Part shown: one piece after another, positions 1-9,590 of the stretch
How the letters are laid out: every line of letters begins with the position of its first letter
Position numbering within the stretch: position 1 is the stretch's first letter
Assembly: GCF_002245655.1 (NCBI RefSeq)
Contig: NZ_NOIH01000008.1
Span: 124,001 to 188,000 of the forward strand
Direction: 5' to 3'
DNA: 64,000 nt
From: Thauera propionica
GTDB lineage: Bacteria; Pseudomonadota; Gammaproteobacteria; Burkholderiales; Rhodocyclaceae
Notes under the pieces: model-generated
The model's input: the letters and a program-made list of their open reading frames with translations, nothing else
Told to the model about the DNA's origin: nothing
Database searches by the model: none
Program-made: the position numbers and the translations under genes

Positions 1-1
1 G

Positions 2-595
2 CCGATCATCACCGCCACCATCTTCCTGCCGCAGGACTATGTGGGGCCGGTGATCACGCTGTGCAACCAGAAGCGCGGCGTGCAGGTCGACATGCGCTAC
101 CACGGCCGTCAGGTGCAGCTGACCTACGACATGCCGATGAACGAAGTCGTCATGGATTTCTTCGACAAGCTGAAGTCCGTTTCGCGCGGTTACGCCTCGC
201 TCGACTACGAGTTCAAGGAGTACCGCCCGGCCGACCTGGTGAAGCTCGATCTGATGGTAGGCGGCGAGAAGGTCGATGCGCTGTCGGTCATCGTGCACCG
301 CGTCAGCGCGCAGTACCGCGGCCGCGAACTGGCGGCGAAGCTGCGTGGCCTGATCCCGCGTCAGATGTTCGACGTCGCCGTGCAGGCCGCGATCGGTTCG
401 CACATCATTGCGCGCGAGACGATCAAGGCGCTGCGCAAGAACGTGCTCGCCAAGTGCTACGGCGGCGACATCACGCGCAAGAAGAAGCTGCTGGAGAAGC
501 AGAAGGAAGGCAAGAAGCGGATGAAGCAGGTCGGCAACGTCGAGATCCCGCAGGAGGCCTTCCTCGCCGTACTGCGTACCGACGAAGGCAAGTGA
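2..595 (+). CDS. lepA: Elongation factor 4 (LepA), C-terminal part
   Basis: This is the 3' end of lepA, whose 5' part lies before the window; the frame is open from base 2. LepA is a translational GTPase that acts on the ribosome and is thought to back-translocate or help ribosome biogenesis. What remains is the EF-G-like domain and the LepA-specific C-terminal domain: the [10 protein letters not shown] stretch, a [15 protein letters not shown] segment and the basic tail rich in [17 protein letters not shown] are typical of the family. The stop is followed after 10 nt by lepB, the usual lepA-lepB pair. The GTPase domain is not visible. Confidence 0.95.
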   Translation, partial: PIITATIFLPQDYVGPVITLCNQKRGVQVDMRYHGRQVQLTYDMPMNEVVMDFFDKLKSVSRGYASLDYEFKEYRPADLVKLDLMVGGEKVDALSVIVHRVSAQYRGRELAAKLRGLIPRQMFDVAVQAAIGSHIIARETIKALRKNVLAKCYGGDITRKKKLLEKQKEGKKRMKQVGNVEIPQEAFLAVLRTDEGK

Positions 596-605
596 CGGAC
601 AACGC

Positions 606-1394
606 ATGAACTTTGCCCTGATCCTTTTCCTGCTGCTCGTCGCTACCGGCGTGCTGTGGTTCTTCGACCGCTTTCACGCGCGCAAGCGACGCCCGTCCCA
701 CGCGCCGGCGCCGTGGTGGGTGGAGTACGGTGCGAGCTTCTTCCCGGTCATCGTGATCGTGTTCGGCCTGCGCTCCTTCGTGGTCGAGCCGTTCAAGATT
801 CCTTCGGGCTCGATGATCCCGACCCTGCTGGTGGGCGACTTCATCCTCGTCAACAAGTGGACCTACGGCATCCGGCTGCCGGTGATCAACAGGAAGGTCA
901 TCGAGGTGAACCTGCCCAGGCGCGGCGACGTGATGGTGTTCCGCTATCCTGCCGATCCGTCGCTCGATTACATCAAGCGGGTGGTGGGGCTGCCGGGCGA
1001 CCGTGTCGAGTATCGCAACAAGCGCCTTACGATCAACGGCGAGGCCGTCGCCATCGCCGAGGCCGGCACTTACCTGCACCCCGATCGCCTCTACTATTCG
1101 CCGCAGTACACCGAGAAGCTCGGCGAGGTCGAGCACGCGGTGCTGATCGAACGCGATGCGCCGGCCTTCGTGCCGCAGGTGATGAACTTCCCGTTCCGTG
1201 AAAACTGCACTTACACCAGCGCCGGCGTTGCGTGTACCGTTCCGGATGGGCATTACTTTGTCATGGGTGACAATCGTGATGCCAGCAGCGACAGCCGGGT
1301 GTGGGGTTTCGTGCCGGAAGAGAACATCGTCGGCAAGGCCTTCTTCATCTGGTTCAATTTCAACGACATGAAGCGCATCGGCAGCTTTCACTGA
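606..1394 (+). CDS. lepB: Signal peptidase I
   Basis: LepB removes signal peptides from Sec and Tat substrates at the outer face of the inner membrane. The 262-aa protein has a hydrophobic segment at residues 3-20 and a second one near 46-60. The catalytic Ser69 lies in IPSGSMIPTLLVGD and the general-base Lys124 in DYIKRVVGLPGD; the conserved box MGDNRDASSDSR follows near residue 220. All signature boxes are intact. It lies 10 nt after lepA and 17 nt before the DUF4845 gene, so it is probably cotranscribed with both. Confidence 0.97.
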   Translation: MNFALILFLLLVATGVLWFFDRFHARKRRPSHAPAPWWVEYGASFFPVIVIVFGLRSFVVEPFKIPSGSMIPTLLVGDFILVNKWTYGIRLPVINRKVIEVNLPRRGDVMVFRYPADPSLDYIKRVVGLPGDRVEYRNKRLTINGEAVAIAEAGTYLHPDRLYYSPQYTEKLGEVEHAVLIERDAPAFVPQVMNFPFRENCTYTSAGVACTVPDGHYFVMGDNRDASSDSRVWGFVPEENIVGKAFFIWFNFNDMKRIGSFH

Positions 1395-1411
1395 CGTTCG
1401 GGGGAAGATAG

Positions 1412-1774
1412 ATGAACCACAGGCAACAAAAGGGCGTGACCCTCATCAGCGTGCTCATCGTGGGCGCGTTCGCGGCAATGGCGATACTTGTGGGCTTCCG
1501 CAGCGTACCCGCGGTCACCGAGTACATGGCGTTGGAGCGCATCGTCAGTGCGCTGGCGAAGGAAGGTGATGACGGCGCGTCGGTCAGCCAGATTCGCAGC
1601 AGCTTCAGCCGCCGCGCCGATGTCGACAACGTGACTTCGGTGCAGGGTGCGGACCTCTTCATCGAGAAGGTGAGCGGTCGTACGCTGGTCGAGGTCGAGT
1701 ACGAGCGTCGCGTGCCTCTTTTCGCCAACGTCAGCCTGGTGATCGATTTCCACGCCACCAGCGAGGGGCGTTGA
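1412..1774 (+). CDS. DUF4845 family membrane protein
   Basis: A 120-aa protein with one N-terminal membrane segment (about residues 8-28, after [16 protein letters not shown], which resembles a type IV pilin-like start) and a small soluble domain ending in [10 protein letters not shown]. Genes of this DUF4845 type sit between lepB and rnc in many betaproteobacteria, which is the case here: 17 nt after lepB and 4 nt before rnc. No biochemical role is established. The N-terminus could be read as a pseudopilin-like prepilin site, but no downstream pilin features are seen. Confidence 0.8.
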   Translation: MNHRQQKGVTLISVLIVGAFAAMAILVGFRSVPAVTEYMALERIVSALAKEGDDGASVSQIRSSFSRRADVDNVTSVQGADLFIEKVSGRTLVEVEYERRVPLFANVSLVIDFHATSEGR

Positions 1775-1778
1775 GCCG

Positions 1779-2450
1779 ATGTCGCTTGACCGCCTGCAGG
1801 ACAGGCTCGGGCATCGGTTCCGTGATGCCGGCCTGCTCAACGAGGCGCTGACGCACCGCAGTTTCGGTCAGCCGAACAACGAACGCTTCGAGTTTCTCGG
1901 CGACAGCATCCTCAACTGCGTGATGTCGATCGCGCTGTTCGGCCGCTTCGGTCAGCTGCGTGAAGGTGAGCTGTCGCGCGTGCGGGCCTCGCTGGTCCGC
2001 CAGGATGCGCTGTACCGTATCGCGCTCGATCTTGACCTCGGCGATTCACTGCGGCTGGGCGAGGGCGAACTGAAGTCGGGCGGCGCACGCCGCCCATCGA
2101 TCCTGGCCGATGCCATGGAGGCGGTGTTCGCCGCGGTCTTCCTCGATGCGGGCTTCGATGCGGCGAAGGCCGTGATCGACCGTCTCTACGCGCAGGCCCT
2201 AGGCGACGTCGATCCCAAGCGGCCCAGCAAGGACCCCAAGACGGCCTTGCAGGAATGGCTGCAGGCGCGCAAGGTGGCGCTGCCGACATATTCGATGGTG
2301 CAGGCGCTCGGCGAGGCGCATGCGCAGGAGTTCGAGGTGGCCTGCGAGGTGCCGAAGTTCGGCATTCGCACCCTCGGACGGGGCCCCAGCCGCCGCGTGG
2401 CGGAACAGCAGTCGGCCGAGCTTGCGCTGGCAGCATTGAGGAACAAATGA
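1779..2450 (+). CDS. rnc: Ribonuclease III
   Basis: RNase III cleaves double-stranded RNA and processes rRNA precursors and some mRNAs. The 223-aa length is normal. The signature box [12 protein letters not shown] (residues 36-47, with E38 and D42) and the second acidic pair D111/E114 in [12 protein letters not shown] give the four metal-binding acids. A double-stranded RNA-binding domain fills about residues 153-222. The stop overlaps the era start in an ATGA junction, so rnc and era are translationally coupled, as is usual. Confidence 0.97.
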   Translation: MSLDRLQDRLGHRFRDAGLLNEALTHRSFGQPNNERFEFLGDSILNCVMSIALFGRFGQLREGELSRVRASLVRQDALYRIALDLDLGDSLRLGEGELKSGGARRPSILADAMEAVFAAVFLDAGFDAAKAVIDRLYAQALGDVDPKRPSKDPKTALQEWLQARKVALPTYSMVQALGEAHAQEFEVACEVPKFGIRTLGRGPSRRVAEQQSAELALAALRNK

Positions 2451-3376
2451 ACGAACAGCATCCGGATCAGAACGCGGCAGGCCAGGGTGAAGAGGGCGGA
2501 TTTCGCGCCGGCTTCGTCGCCATCGTAGGCCGCCCCAACGTCGGCAAGTCGACGCTGCTCAACCGCCTTATCGGACAGAAGATCAGCATCGTCTCGAGCA
2601 AGGCGCAGACGACGCGCCATCGCGTCACCGGCATCCTGACCGAGGCCGGCGCGCAGTTCGTGTTCGTCGACACGCCGGGCTTCCAGACCAAGCACCGCAA
2701 CGCGCTCAACCGCGCCATGAACCGCAGTGTGTCGCAGGCGCTGGCCGACGTCGACCTGGTGTTCTTCGTCATCGAGGCGGGACGCTTCGGCGAGGACGAC
2801 CGCAAGGTGCTGTCGGTGATTCCCGAGGCGGCGAAAGTCATCCTGGTCATCAACAAGGTCGACCAGCTCAAGGAAAAGGCGCGCCTGCTGCCCTTCATCG
2901 ACGAGGTTCGCAAGGTACGTGATTTTGCCGAGATCGTTCCGTTGTCGGCCGAGAAGGGACGCAACGTCGAGGAACTGGTCAAGGCCGCCACGCCGCTGCT
3001 TCCGCTCGGCGAGCCGATGTTCGAGGAAGACGAGATCACCGACCGCAGCGAGCGCTTCCTGGCGTCGGAATTCCTGCGCGAGAAGCTGTTCCGCCTGCTC
3101 GGCGACGAGTTGCCCTACGGTATTGCGGTCGAGATCGAGAAGTTCGAGGTCGAGGGCAACCTGCGCCGCATCCACGCCGCGGTCATTGTGGACAAGGCAG
3201 GCCATAAGTCCATCGTCATCGGCAAGGGCGGCGAGAAGCTCAAGCGCATTTCCAGCGAGGCTCGCGTCGAGCTCGAGAAGCTGTTCGACGGCAAGGTGTT
3301 CCTCGAGGTCTGGGTCAAGGTCAAGAGCGGCTGGGCCGACGACGAGCGCGCGCTGAAGAGCCTCGGCTACGAGTAA
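2447..3376 (+). CDS. era: GTPase Era
   Basis: Era is an essential GTPase that binds the 3' end of 16S rRNA and helps 30S assembly. The chosen ATG overlaps the rnc stop (ATGA) and gives 309 aa; an in-frame extension further upstream would run inside rnc and is not supported. Motifs are the P-loop GRPNVGKS (28-35), DTPGF (75-79), NKVD, and a C-terminal KH domain with [12 protein letters not shown]. The first about 20 residues form a polar extension before the G domain. recO follows after 12 nt. Confidence 0.97.
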   Translation: MNEQHPDQNAAGQGEEGGFRAGFVAIVGRPNVGKSTLLNRLIGQKISIVSSKAQTTRHRVTGILTEAGAQFVFVDTPGFQTKHRNALNRAMNRSVSQALADVDLVFFVIEAGRFGEDDRKVLSVIPEAAKVILVINKVDQLKEKARLLPFIDEVRKVRDFAEIVPLSAEKGRNVEELVKAATPLLPLGEPMFEEDEITDRSERFLASEFLREKLFRLLGDELPYGIAVEIEKFEVEGNLRRIHAAVIVDKAGHKSIVIGKGGEKLKRISSEARVELEKLFDGKVFLEVWVKVKSGWADDERALKSLGYE

Positions 3377-3388
3377 GCCGGACAGCGC

Positions 3389-4141
3389 ATGGCGGGTCCG
3401 AAACAGCGCGTCGAGCAGCAGCCCGCCTGGGTGCTGCACGCCCTGCCGTGGCGCGAGACCAGCCTGATCGTCGAGGTCTTCTCGCGCGACCATGGTCGCG
3501 TCGGCCTCGTCGCAAAGGGCGCGCGGCGGCCGTATTCGCAGTTGCGCGGCGTGCTGATGGCCTTCCAGCCCTTGCTGATGGACTGGTCCGGCGGTGGAGA
3601 GGTCAAAACCCTGGTGCGCGCCGAGTGGCAGGGCGGCCAGCCCTTGCTGACCGGTCGCGCGCTGATCTGCGGCTACTACCTCAATGAACTGCTGGTCCGT
3701 CTGACGGCGCGCGAGGACCCGCATCCGCGCCTGTTCTCGGCCTATGCCGAGGCGGTGCGCGGACTGGGCCGGGGCGAGCCGGAATCGCCGATCCTGCGCC
3801 GTTTCGAGCTCGCCCTGCTGCAGGATCTGGGCTATGAGGCGGGGCTTGCCGAGGAGGCCGAGAGCGGTGAGCCGGTGCGGCCCGAGGGGCGCTACCTTTA
3901 TATAATCGAACGCGGTCCGGTGCGGCTGGAGGCCCTCGAGCATGAGGGCATCGATGTGGCTACGCTCGGCGACCAGCCGCTGCTGTCAGGGCAGACCCTG
4001 CTCGACATGGCGGCGGACGATTTTTCCCGCGCAGAGACGCTCGCCCAGTCCAAGCACCTGCTGCGCATGCTGATCAACCACACCCTGGGCGGCCAGCCGC
4101 TGCAGTCGCGCCGGGTGCTGAAGGAATTGCAGGAACTCTGA
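3389..4141 (+). CDS. recO: DNA repair protein RecO
   Basis: RecO works with RecR to load RecA on SSB-coated single-stranded DNA in the RecFOR pathway. The 250-aa protein starts with an OB-fold region (AWVLHALPWRETSLIVEVFSRD, then GLVAKGARRPYS) and continues with the helical domain containing CGYYLNELLVRLTAREDPHPRLF. The stop overlaps the pdxJ start by one base. The order rnc-era-recO-pdxJ-acpS is the conserved proteobacterial one. Near 3898-3906 a short T/A tract (ctttatataatcg) stands out from the GC-rich coding sequence but is inside the frame. Confidence 0.95.
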   Translation: MAGPKQRVEQQPAWVLHALPWRETSLIVEVFSRDHGRVGLVAKGARRPYSQLRGVLMAFQPLLMDWSGGGEVKTLVRAEWQGGQPLLTGRALICGYYLNELLVRLTAREDPHPRLFSAYAEAVRGLGRGEPESPILRRFELALLQDLGYEAGLAEEAESGEPVRPEGRYLYIIERGPVRLEALEHEGIDVATLGDQPLLSGQTLLDMAADDFSRAETLAQSKHLLRMLINHTLGGQPLQSRRVLKELQEL

Positions 4142-4893
4142 TGATCGAACTCGGCGTCAATATCGACCACGTTGCCACGCTGCGCCAGGCGCGCCGCACC
4201 TGGGAGCCCGATCCGGTGTGGGCCGCGGTGGAGGCCCATCTCGGCGGGGCGGACGGCATCACCATCCACCTGCGCGAGGATCGCCGCCACATCAACGACG
4301 AGGACGTGCGCCGCCTGGCCGAGCTCACCCAGGTCAAGCTCAACCTCGAGATGGCGGCGACTGACGAGATGGTCGCCATCGCCTGCCGCACCCAGCCGCA
4401 GATGGTGATGCTGGTGCCCGAGGGCCGCCACGAGATCACCACCGAAGGCGGCCTCGACGTGCTGGCGCAGGAGGCGCGGCTGAAGAACGTCATCGCTCGC
4501 CTGGCCGACGCCGGCATCGTCACCAGCGTGTTCATCGACGCCGAGCCCGAGCAGATCGAAGCCGCAGCCCGCATCGGCGCCCGCGTGTGCGAGATCCACA
4601 CCGGCCCCTACGCCCACGCCTTCCATGCCGCCGGCCGCGATGCCGATGCGCCGGCGGTGCTTGTCGAGATCGACAAGATCCGCGCAGCGGGCGAGGTGGT
4701 GCGTCGCCTGGGGATGCGCTTCAACGCCGGCCATGCGCTTAACTACTACAACGTACAGCCGATCGCGTGCCTGCAAGGCATCCGCGAGCTGCACATCGGC
4801 CATTCGATCGTCAGCCGCTCGGTCTTCGTCGGCCTGCGCGAGGCCGTGGCCGAGATGAAGCGCCTGATGCGCGAAGCCGCGCAGACCGCCTGA
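4141..4893 (+). CDS. pdxJ: Pyridoxine 5'-phosphate synthase
   Basis: PdxJ condenses 1-deoxyxylulose 5-phosphate with 3-amino-2-oxopropyl phosphate to pyridoxine 5'-phosphate, the ring-closing step of DXP-dependent vitamin B6 synthesis. The 250-aa TIM barrel shows ELGVNIDHVATLRQAR at the N-terminus, GADGITIHLREDRRHI, the VPEGRHEITTEGG segment, and EIHTGPYA for phosphate binding. The ATG overlaps the recO stop by one base. acpS follows after 22 nt. Confidence 0.97.
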   Translation: MIELGVNIDHVATLRQARRTWEPDPVWAAVEAHLGGADGITIHLREDRRHINDEDVRRLAELTQVKLNLEMAATDEMVAIACRTQPQMVMLVPEGRHEITTEGGLDVLAQEARLKNVIARLADAGIVTSVFIDAEPEQIEAAARIGARVCEIHTGPYAHAFHAAGRDADAPAVLVEIDKIRAAGEVVRRLGMRFNAGHALNYYNVQPIACLQGIRELHIGHSIVSRSVFVGLREAVAEMKRLMREAAQTA

Positions 4894-4915
4894 TCCGGTC
4901 CGCGACGCACCGCGC

Positions 4916-5293
4916 ATGATCCACGGCATCGGCACCGACATCGTGCGCATCGAGCGCATCCGCAAATCGCTCGAGCGCCACGGCGAGCGCTTCGCGCTGC
5001 GCATCCTCGCCGCCTCCGAGGTCGAGGCGTGGCGCGCCCACCGCGACCCGGCGCGCTTCCTCGCCAAGCGCTTCGCCGCCAAGGAAGCCTTCGGCAAGGC
5101 GCTCGGGACCGGTGTCGCCGTGCCCGCAACGCTGCACGCTGTCGCCGTCGGCCACGATGCCCTTGGCAAGCCCGATTACCGTTACGACGATCGCCTCGCC
5201 GCGCACATGCGCGAGCGTGGACTGTGCGCCCACCTGAGCATCAGCGACGAGGACGACAACGTCGTGGCGTTCGCGCTCATCGAACGTGTCTGA
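4916..5293 (+). CDS. acpS: Holo-[acyl-carrier-protein] synthase
   Basis: AcpS transfers 4'-phosphopantetheine from CoA to a serine of acyl carrier protein, activating it for fatty acid synthesis. The 125-aa protein has IGTDIVRIERI (residues 5-15, with the metal-binding Asp8) and the second signature FAAKEAFGKALGTG. Length and motifs are normal. It is the distal partner of pdxJ in the conserved pdxJ-acpS pair, and nagZ starts 18 nt downstream. Confidence 0.95.
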   Translation: MIHGIGTDIVRIERIRKSLERHGERFALRILAASEVEAWRAHRDPARFLAKRFAAKEAFGKALGTGVAVPATLHAVAVGHDALGKPDYRYDDRLAAHMRERGLCAHLSISDEDDNVVAFALIERV

Positions 5294-5311
5294 GAGCAAG
5301 GACCTGACCCC

Positions 5312-6457
5312 ATGACCCAGACCATCCACCGTCCGCGCGGCCCCGTGATGATCGACGTCGCCGGCACCGCCCTGACCGATGAGGAGCGAGAACGCCTGCT
5401 CGACCCCCTGGTCGGCGGCGTGATCCTGTTCGCGCGCAACTACACCGGTTCCGACCAACTCCGTGCGCTCACCGCCGAGATCCGCGCACTGCGCGACCCG
5501 GCGCTGATCATCGCGGTGGATCACGAAGGGGGCAGGGTGCAGCGCTTCCGCAGCGACGGCTTCACCCGCCTGCCCGCCATGCGCAGCCTCGGTGCCTTGT
5601 GGGCGCAGGACCACCTTGCAGCGCTCGACGCCGCCCGCGCCACCGGCTTCGTGCTTGCGGCGGAACTGTTGGCGCATGGCGTCGACCTCAGCTTCACCCC
5701 GGTGCTCGACCTCGACTATGGCTGCTGTAGCGCCATCGGCAACCGCGCCTTCCACCGCGACCCGCAGGCCGTCGCCGCGCTCGCGCAGGCACTGTGCGCA
5801 GGGATGGCCGAAGCCGGCATGGGCTGCGTCGGCAAGCACTTCCCCGGCCATGGATTCGTCGAGGCCGACTCGCACCACGACGTGCCGGTCGACGACCGCG
5901 ACTTCGACACCCTCTGGGCCGAGGACATCGCCCCCTACCGCCACCGCCTCGGCCGCCAGCTCGCCGGTGTGATGCCCGCCCACGTCATCTACCCCCATGC
6001 CGACCCCAGCCCCGAACCCCAACCGGCGGGCTTTTCGCCCTTCTGGCTCAGGGACGTGCTGCGTCAACGTCTCGGCTTCAAGGGCGTGATCTTCAGCGAT
6101 GATCTCAACATGGAAGGCGCCCGCGTCGCTGGCGACATCGTCGGCCGCGCCAAGGCCGCCTTTGAGGCCGGCTGCGACATGCTGCTCGTCTGCAACCGCC
6201 CGGACCTTGCGGCCGAACTGCTCGACCGCTGGGCCCCGGTCCCCGACTTAGACAACCTTGCCCGCCTCGCGGCAATCGTGCCGAACACGGTCCGGCCCGC
6301 CTGGCTCGCCGATCCCTTCGCACTCGAACTGCACGCCCCCTATGTCCAGGCTCGCGAGCACCTCGCATCCATTCCCGAAGACACGAGTGCCGCGCCGACG
6401 ATGACCGCCGCCACCATCGGCCAGCAACGTACCGAAGTCCTGCGCAAGGACGGATAA
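5312..6457 (+). CDS. nagZ: Beta-N-acetylhexosaminidase (NagZ), GH3
   Basis: NagZ removes N-acetylglucosamine from muropeptides in the cytoplasm during cell wall recycling. The family motif KHFPGHG is followed by SHHDVPVDDR, the flexible loop that carries the catalytic His/Asp dyad, and the nucleophile Asp is in FSDDLNMEGA. The protein has 381 aa, about 40 more than typical family members of about 340; the excess is a C-terminal tail of low complexity (from about residue 345) with no recognisable domain. It ends the housekeeping operon. Confidence 0.93.
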   Translation: MTQTIHRPRGPVMIDVAGTALTDEERERLLDPLVGGVILFARNYTGSDQLRALTAEIRALRDPALIIAVDHEGGRVQRFRSDGFTRLPAMRSLGALWAQDHLAALDAARATGFVLAAELLAHGVDLSFTPVLDLDYGCCSAIGNRAFHRDPQAVAALAQALCAGMAEAGMGCVGKHFPGHGFVEADSHHDVPVDDRDFDTLWAEDIAPYRHRLGRQLAGVMPAHVIYPHADPSPEPQPAGFSPFWLRDVLRQRLGFKGVIFSDDLNMEGARVAGDIVGRAKAAFEAGCDMLLVCNRPDLAAELLDRWAPVPDLDNLARLAAIVPNTVRPAWLADPFALELHAPYVQAREHLASIPEDTSAAPTMTAATIGQQRTEVLRKDG

Positions 6458-6508
6458 TCCCCGGGTAGCGCAGCGCGTCTCTCAAGCGGCCGTCGCGTAT
6501 CGACTGCG

Positions 6509-6612
6509 CTGGAGCGGATGCGGGGTGTTCCTGAAATGGGCGAGGACTGTCTGAGCGAGCAGCGCGAGCGAGTTCCGCAGACCATGGAAGGAGCACCCCG
6601 CATCCGCTCCAG
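6509..6612. repeat. 104-nt hairpin repeat element with 24-nt inverted ends
   Basis: Two arms at 6509-6532 and 6589-6612 are reverse complements at 23 of 24 positions. They enclose 56 nt that contain two GAGCGAG units separated by 6 nt. The element fills most of the 194-nt gap between nagZ and uvrC and has no coding potential. Its form fits a REP/MITE-like element; no flanking target duplication was recognised. In either strand it could fold into a long stem in nagZ-uvrC RNA. Confidence 0.6.
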
Positions 6613-6651
6613 GTCACCGATGGTTTCCAGCCCCGTTCAACACGTCCCCCC

Positions 6652-8469
6652 ATGACCGATCCGACGCCTGTTAGCGCCTTCGACCCCAAGCCCTTCCTCC
6701 GTACCCTCACCGAGGAGCCCGGCGTCTATCGCATGATCGGCGCCGACGACAAGGTGCTCTACGTCGGCAAGGCCAAGAACCTCAAGCGCCGCGTCTCCAG
6801 CTACTTCCAGAGAACCGTCTCCAGCCCGCGCATCGCCATGATGGTGGCGCAGGTGCAGCGAGTCGACATCACCGCCACCCGCTCCGAGGCCGAGGCCCTG
6901 ATCCTCGAGAACAACCTCATCAAAAGCCTGGCGCCGCGCTACAACATCCTCTTCCGCGACGACAAGACCTACCCCTACATCGAGCTCTCCGCCGACGAGT
7001 ATCCGCGCCTGGCCTACCACCGCGGCGCCTTCACCAAGGGCGCGCGCTACTTCGGCCCCTTCCCGAACGCCTGGGCGGTGCGCGAAAGCATCCACCTGCT
7101 GCAGAAGACCTTCCAGCTGCGCACCTGCGAGAACACCGTCTTCGCCAACCGCTCGCGCCCCTGCCTGCTGCACCAGATCAAGCGCTGCACCGCGCCCTGC
7201 GTCGGCCTCATCGAAGCCGAGGCCTATGCCGCCGACGTGAAACTCGCCACCCGCTTTCTCGACGGTCAGGCCAACGAGGTGATCGACGACCTGACTGCGC
7301 GCATGCAGTCCGCAGCCGAACGCCTGGCCTTCGAGGAGGCCGCTGCCTGCCGTGACCAGGTGCGCGTGCTGCAGGCGGTGCTGCACAAGCAGTTCGTCGA
7401 CAGCCGCAAGGACGAGGATGTCGACGTGCTCGCCGCGATCGAGGAGGACGGCATGACCTGCGTGAACATCGCCATGGTGCGCGGTGGCCGCCATCTCGGC
7501 GACCGGCCGCAGTTTCCCAGCGGCGCGGCGGTATCGGGCGCGGCGGACAGCCTGCTCGCCTTCGTCGAGCAGCACTACAGCCAGCACCCCATCCCCGCGC
7601 GCATTCTGGTGAATCTCCCGCCGGAGGCGGTCAAGGAGACGCTGGCCGAGATCACGGATCGCCCGCCCGGCGTGGTCTCGCCGCGTTTTGCCGCCGAGAA
7701 GGCGTGGATGGAGATGGCGGAGAAGAACGCCCGCCTCGCCATCCAGGCGCGCGCACGCGACACCGGCCGCATCGAGCAGCGCCTCGAAGCCCTGCGCGCC
7801 GCGCTCGACATGGACGAGGCGCCGCAGCGGATCGAGTGCTTCGACATCAGCCACACCATGGGCGAGGCCACGGTGGCATCCTGCGTGGTGTGCGAGGCCG
7901 GTGCGATGAAGCGCGCCGAGTACCGTCGCTACAACATCACCGGCATCACCCCGGGCGATGATTTCGCCGCGATGCGCCAGGCGCTGGAGCGCCGCTATGG
8001 CAAGGTCGCGGCGGGCGAGGGCGTGTGCCCCGACCTGATCCTGATCGACGGCGGCAAGGGCCAGGTCAGCGCCGCGCGCGAGATTCTCGCCGAGGTCGGC
8101 CTCGAGTCGGTGGCGATGGTGGGCGTGGCCAAGGGCGAGGGTCGCAAGGCGGGTCTGGAAACACTGATCTTTCCCGACGGCCGAGAGGGGCTGGCGCTCG
8201 GCGGCGAATCGGCCGCCCTGCACCTGATCGTCGAGATCCGCGACGAGGCGCACCGTTTCGCGATCACCGGCCACCGTGCCAAGCGCGGCAAGGCACGCGT
8301 CGGCTCCAAGCTCGAGGATATCCCCGGCGTCGGCCCGTCGCGCCGGCGCAACCTGCTCGCCGCCTTCGGCGGACTGGACGGCGTGCGCGACGCGACGGTG
8401 GAAGACCTGTGCCGCGTCGACGGTGTCAGTCGCAAGCTGGCCGAACAGATCTACGCCGCATTGCACTGA
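6652..8469 (+). CDS. uvrC: UvrABC system protein C
   Basis: UvrC makes the two incisions around damaged DNA in nucleotide excision repair. The 605-aa protein has the N-terminal GIY-YIG nuclease (PGVYRMIGADDKVLYVGKAKN, about 23-43), a UVR motif that binds UvrB near 205-240 (RLAFEEAAACRDQVRVL), the RNase H-like C-terminal nuclease with ECFDISHTMG and LILIDGGKGQ, and helix-hairpin-helix motifs at the end (DIPGVGPSRRRNLL). It is complete. It is separated from nagZ by the repeat element. Confidence 0.97.
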   Translation: MTDPTPVSAFDPKPFLRTLTEEPGVYRMIGADDKVLYVGKAKNLKRRVSSYFQRTVSSPRIAMMVAQVQRVDITATRSEAEALILENNLIKSLAPRYNILFRDDKTYPYIELSADEYPRLAYHRGAFTKGARYFGPFPNAWAVRESIHLLQKTFQLRTCENTVFANRSRPCLLHQIKRCTAPCVGLIEAEAYAADVKLATRFLDGQANEVIDDLTARMQSAAERLAFEEAAACRDQVRVLQAVLHKQFVDSRKDEDVDVLAAIEEDGMTCVNIAMVRGGRHLGDRPQFPSGAAVSGAADSLLAFVEQHYSQHPIPARILVNLPPEAVKETLAEITDRPPGVVSPRFAAEKAWMEMAEKNARLAIQARARDTGRIEQRLEALRAALDMDEAPQRIECFDISHTMGEATVASCVVCEAGAMKRAEYRRYNITGITPGDDFAAMRQALERRYGKVAAGEGVCPDLILIDGGKGQVSAAREILAEVGLESVAMVGVAKGEGRKAGLETLIFPDGREGLALGGESAALHLIVEIRDEAHRFAITGHRAKRGKARVGSKLEDIPGVGPSRRRNLLAAFGGLDGVRDATVEDLCRVDGVSRKLAEQIYAALH

Positions 8470-8561
8470 AGTCCGGGCGCCGTTTGCGCCGGGTCAAGGG
8501 CGGCGCGCGGTGCCCGCGGCATACTGCGCCGCCTCCGATCCGTCCAGCCGATGCCGTACCC

Positions 8562-9536
8562 ATGAATGCAGTTGCCACGCCTGCCGCCGCCGTAACCAGT
8601 TCGCCTTTCGGTGCGCGCCGCTACAACGCCTGGAACGATCACGTCAAACGCCGCTACGGCGGCCGCGTGCAGAAAGTGTCGGTGGCCGCTGGCTTCACCT
8701 GCCCGAACCGCGACGGCACGCTGGGGCAGGGCGGCTGCACCTTCTGCAACAACGCCGGTTTCACGCCCGGCTATCTCGACCGTCGCGATTCGATCCATGC
8801 CCAGATCGACACCGGGTTGCGCTTTCTCGACCGGCGTTACCCGGGCACGGCGCGCTTCATCGCCTATTTCCAGAGCTACACCAATACCTATGGCGAATTC
8901 GAGCGCCTGAAGGCGGTTTATGAAGAGGCGCTCGCGCATCCGCGTATCGGCGGGCTGGCGATCGGCACGCGGCCCGACTGCCTGCCGGATGCGGTGCTGG
9001 ACTACCTGGCGGATCTTGCGCGCGAGCACATCGTGGAACTGGAGATCGGCGTCGAGTCCTGCGACGACGAGGCGCTCCGGCGGGTCAACCGCGGCCACGA
9101 CTTCGCCTGCAGCGAGGACGCCATCCGCCGTGCGGCAGCGCGCGGACTGGAGAGCACCGCCCACCTGATCCTCGGCCTGCCCGGCGAGACCCGCGCGGGC
9201 ATGCTCGACGCAGCGCGGCGTTTGTCAGCGCTGCCGCTGGCAGCCCTGAAGCTGCACCAATTGCAGCTGGTGCGGGGCACGGCAATGGCGAGGGACTGGC
9301 AGCGGGATCCGGCATCCGTGCCGTTGCTGGACGAGGACGCCTACATCGCGCTGTTGGCCGATTTCGTGGAACGGCTGGCGCCGCATATCATGCTGCAGCG
9401 CCTGGGTAGTGAGGTGCCGCCGGCGCTGAAGCTGGCGCCGCAATGGAACATGCGCCTGGCCGAACTGGCGCCGCGGCTCAGTGCCGAACTCACGCGGCGG
9501 GGAAGCTGGCAGGGGCGCCTTTACGGGGCTGCCTGA
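8562..9536 (+). CDS. Radical SAM protein, YhcC family (TIGR01212-like)
   Basis: This 324-aa protein is a radical SAM enzyme of the YhcC type, whose substrate is not firmly known. The cluster-binding cysteines lie in FTCPNRDGTLGQGGCTFC, with the long C-x11-C-x2-C spacing characteristic of this family rather than the standard Cx3Cx2C. Other motifs are IGTRPDCLPDAVLDYL, ELEIGVES and THLILGLPGET-like AHLILGLPGE. The ATG at 8562 was chosen because the preceding open frame lies inside uvrC in another frame. Near 8470-8500 there is a weak GC-rich stem after uvrC. Confidence 0.88.
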   Translation: MNAVATPAAAVTSSPFGARRYNAWNDHVKRRYGGRVQKVSVAAGFTCPNRDGTLGQGGCTFCNNAGFTPGYLDRRDSIHAQIDTGLRFLDRRYPGTARFIAYFQSYTNTYGEFERLKAVYEEALAHPRIGGLAIGTRPDCLPDAVLDYLADLAREHIVELEIGVESCDDEALRRVNRGHDFACSEDAIRRAAARGLESTAHLILGLPGETRAGMLDAARRLSALPLAALKLHQLQLVRGTAMARDWQRDPASVPLLDEDAYIALLADFVERLAPHIMLQRLGSEVPPALKLAPQWNMRLAELAPRLSAELTRRGSWQGRLYGAA

Positions 9537-9590
9537 TCGCAGGGTGCGGTCCCCGGTGCCAGACGCGCGTGGCGCCCGCCGGCAAAGCCG

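Noticed and set aside
2186-3943. Minus-strand open frame across era and recO
   Set aside because: It is a shadow of rnc-era-recO; composition and lack of motifs do not support a protein.
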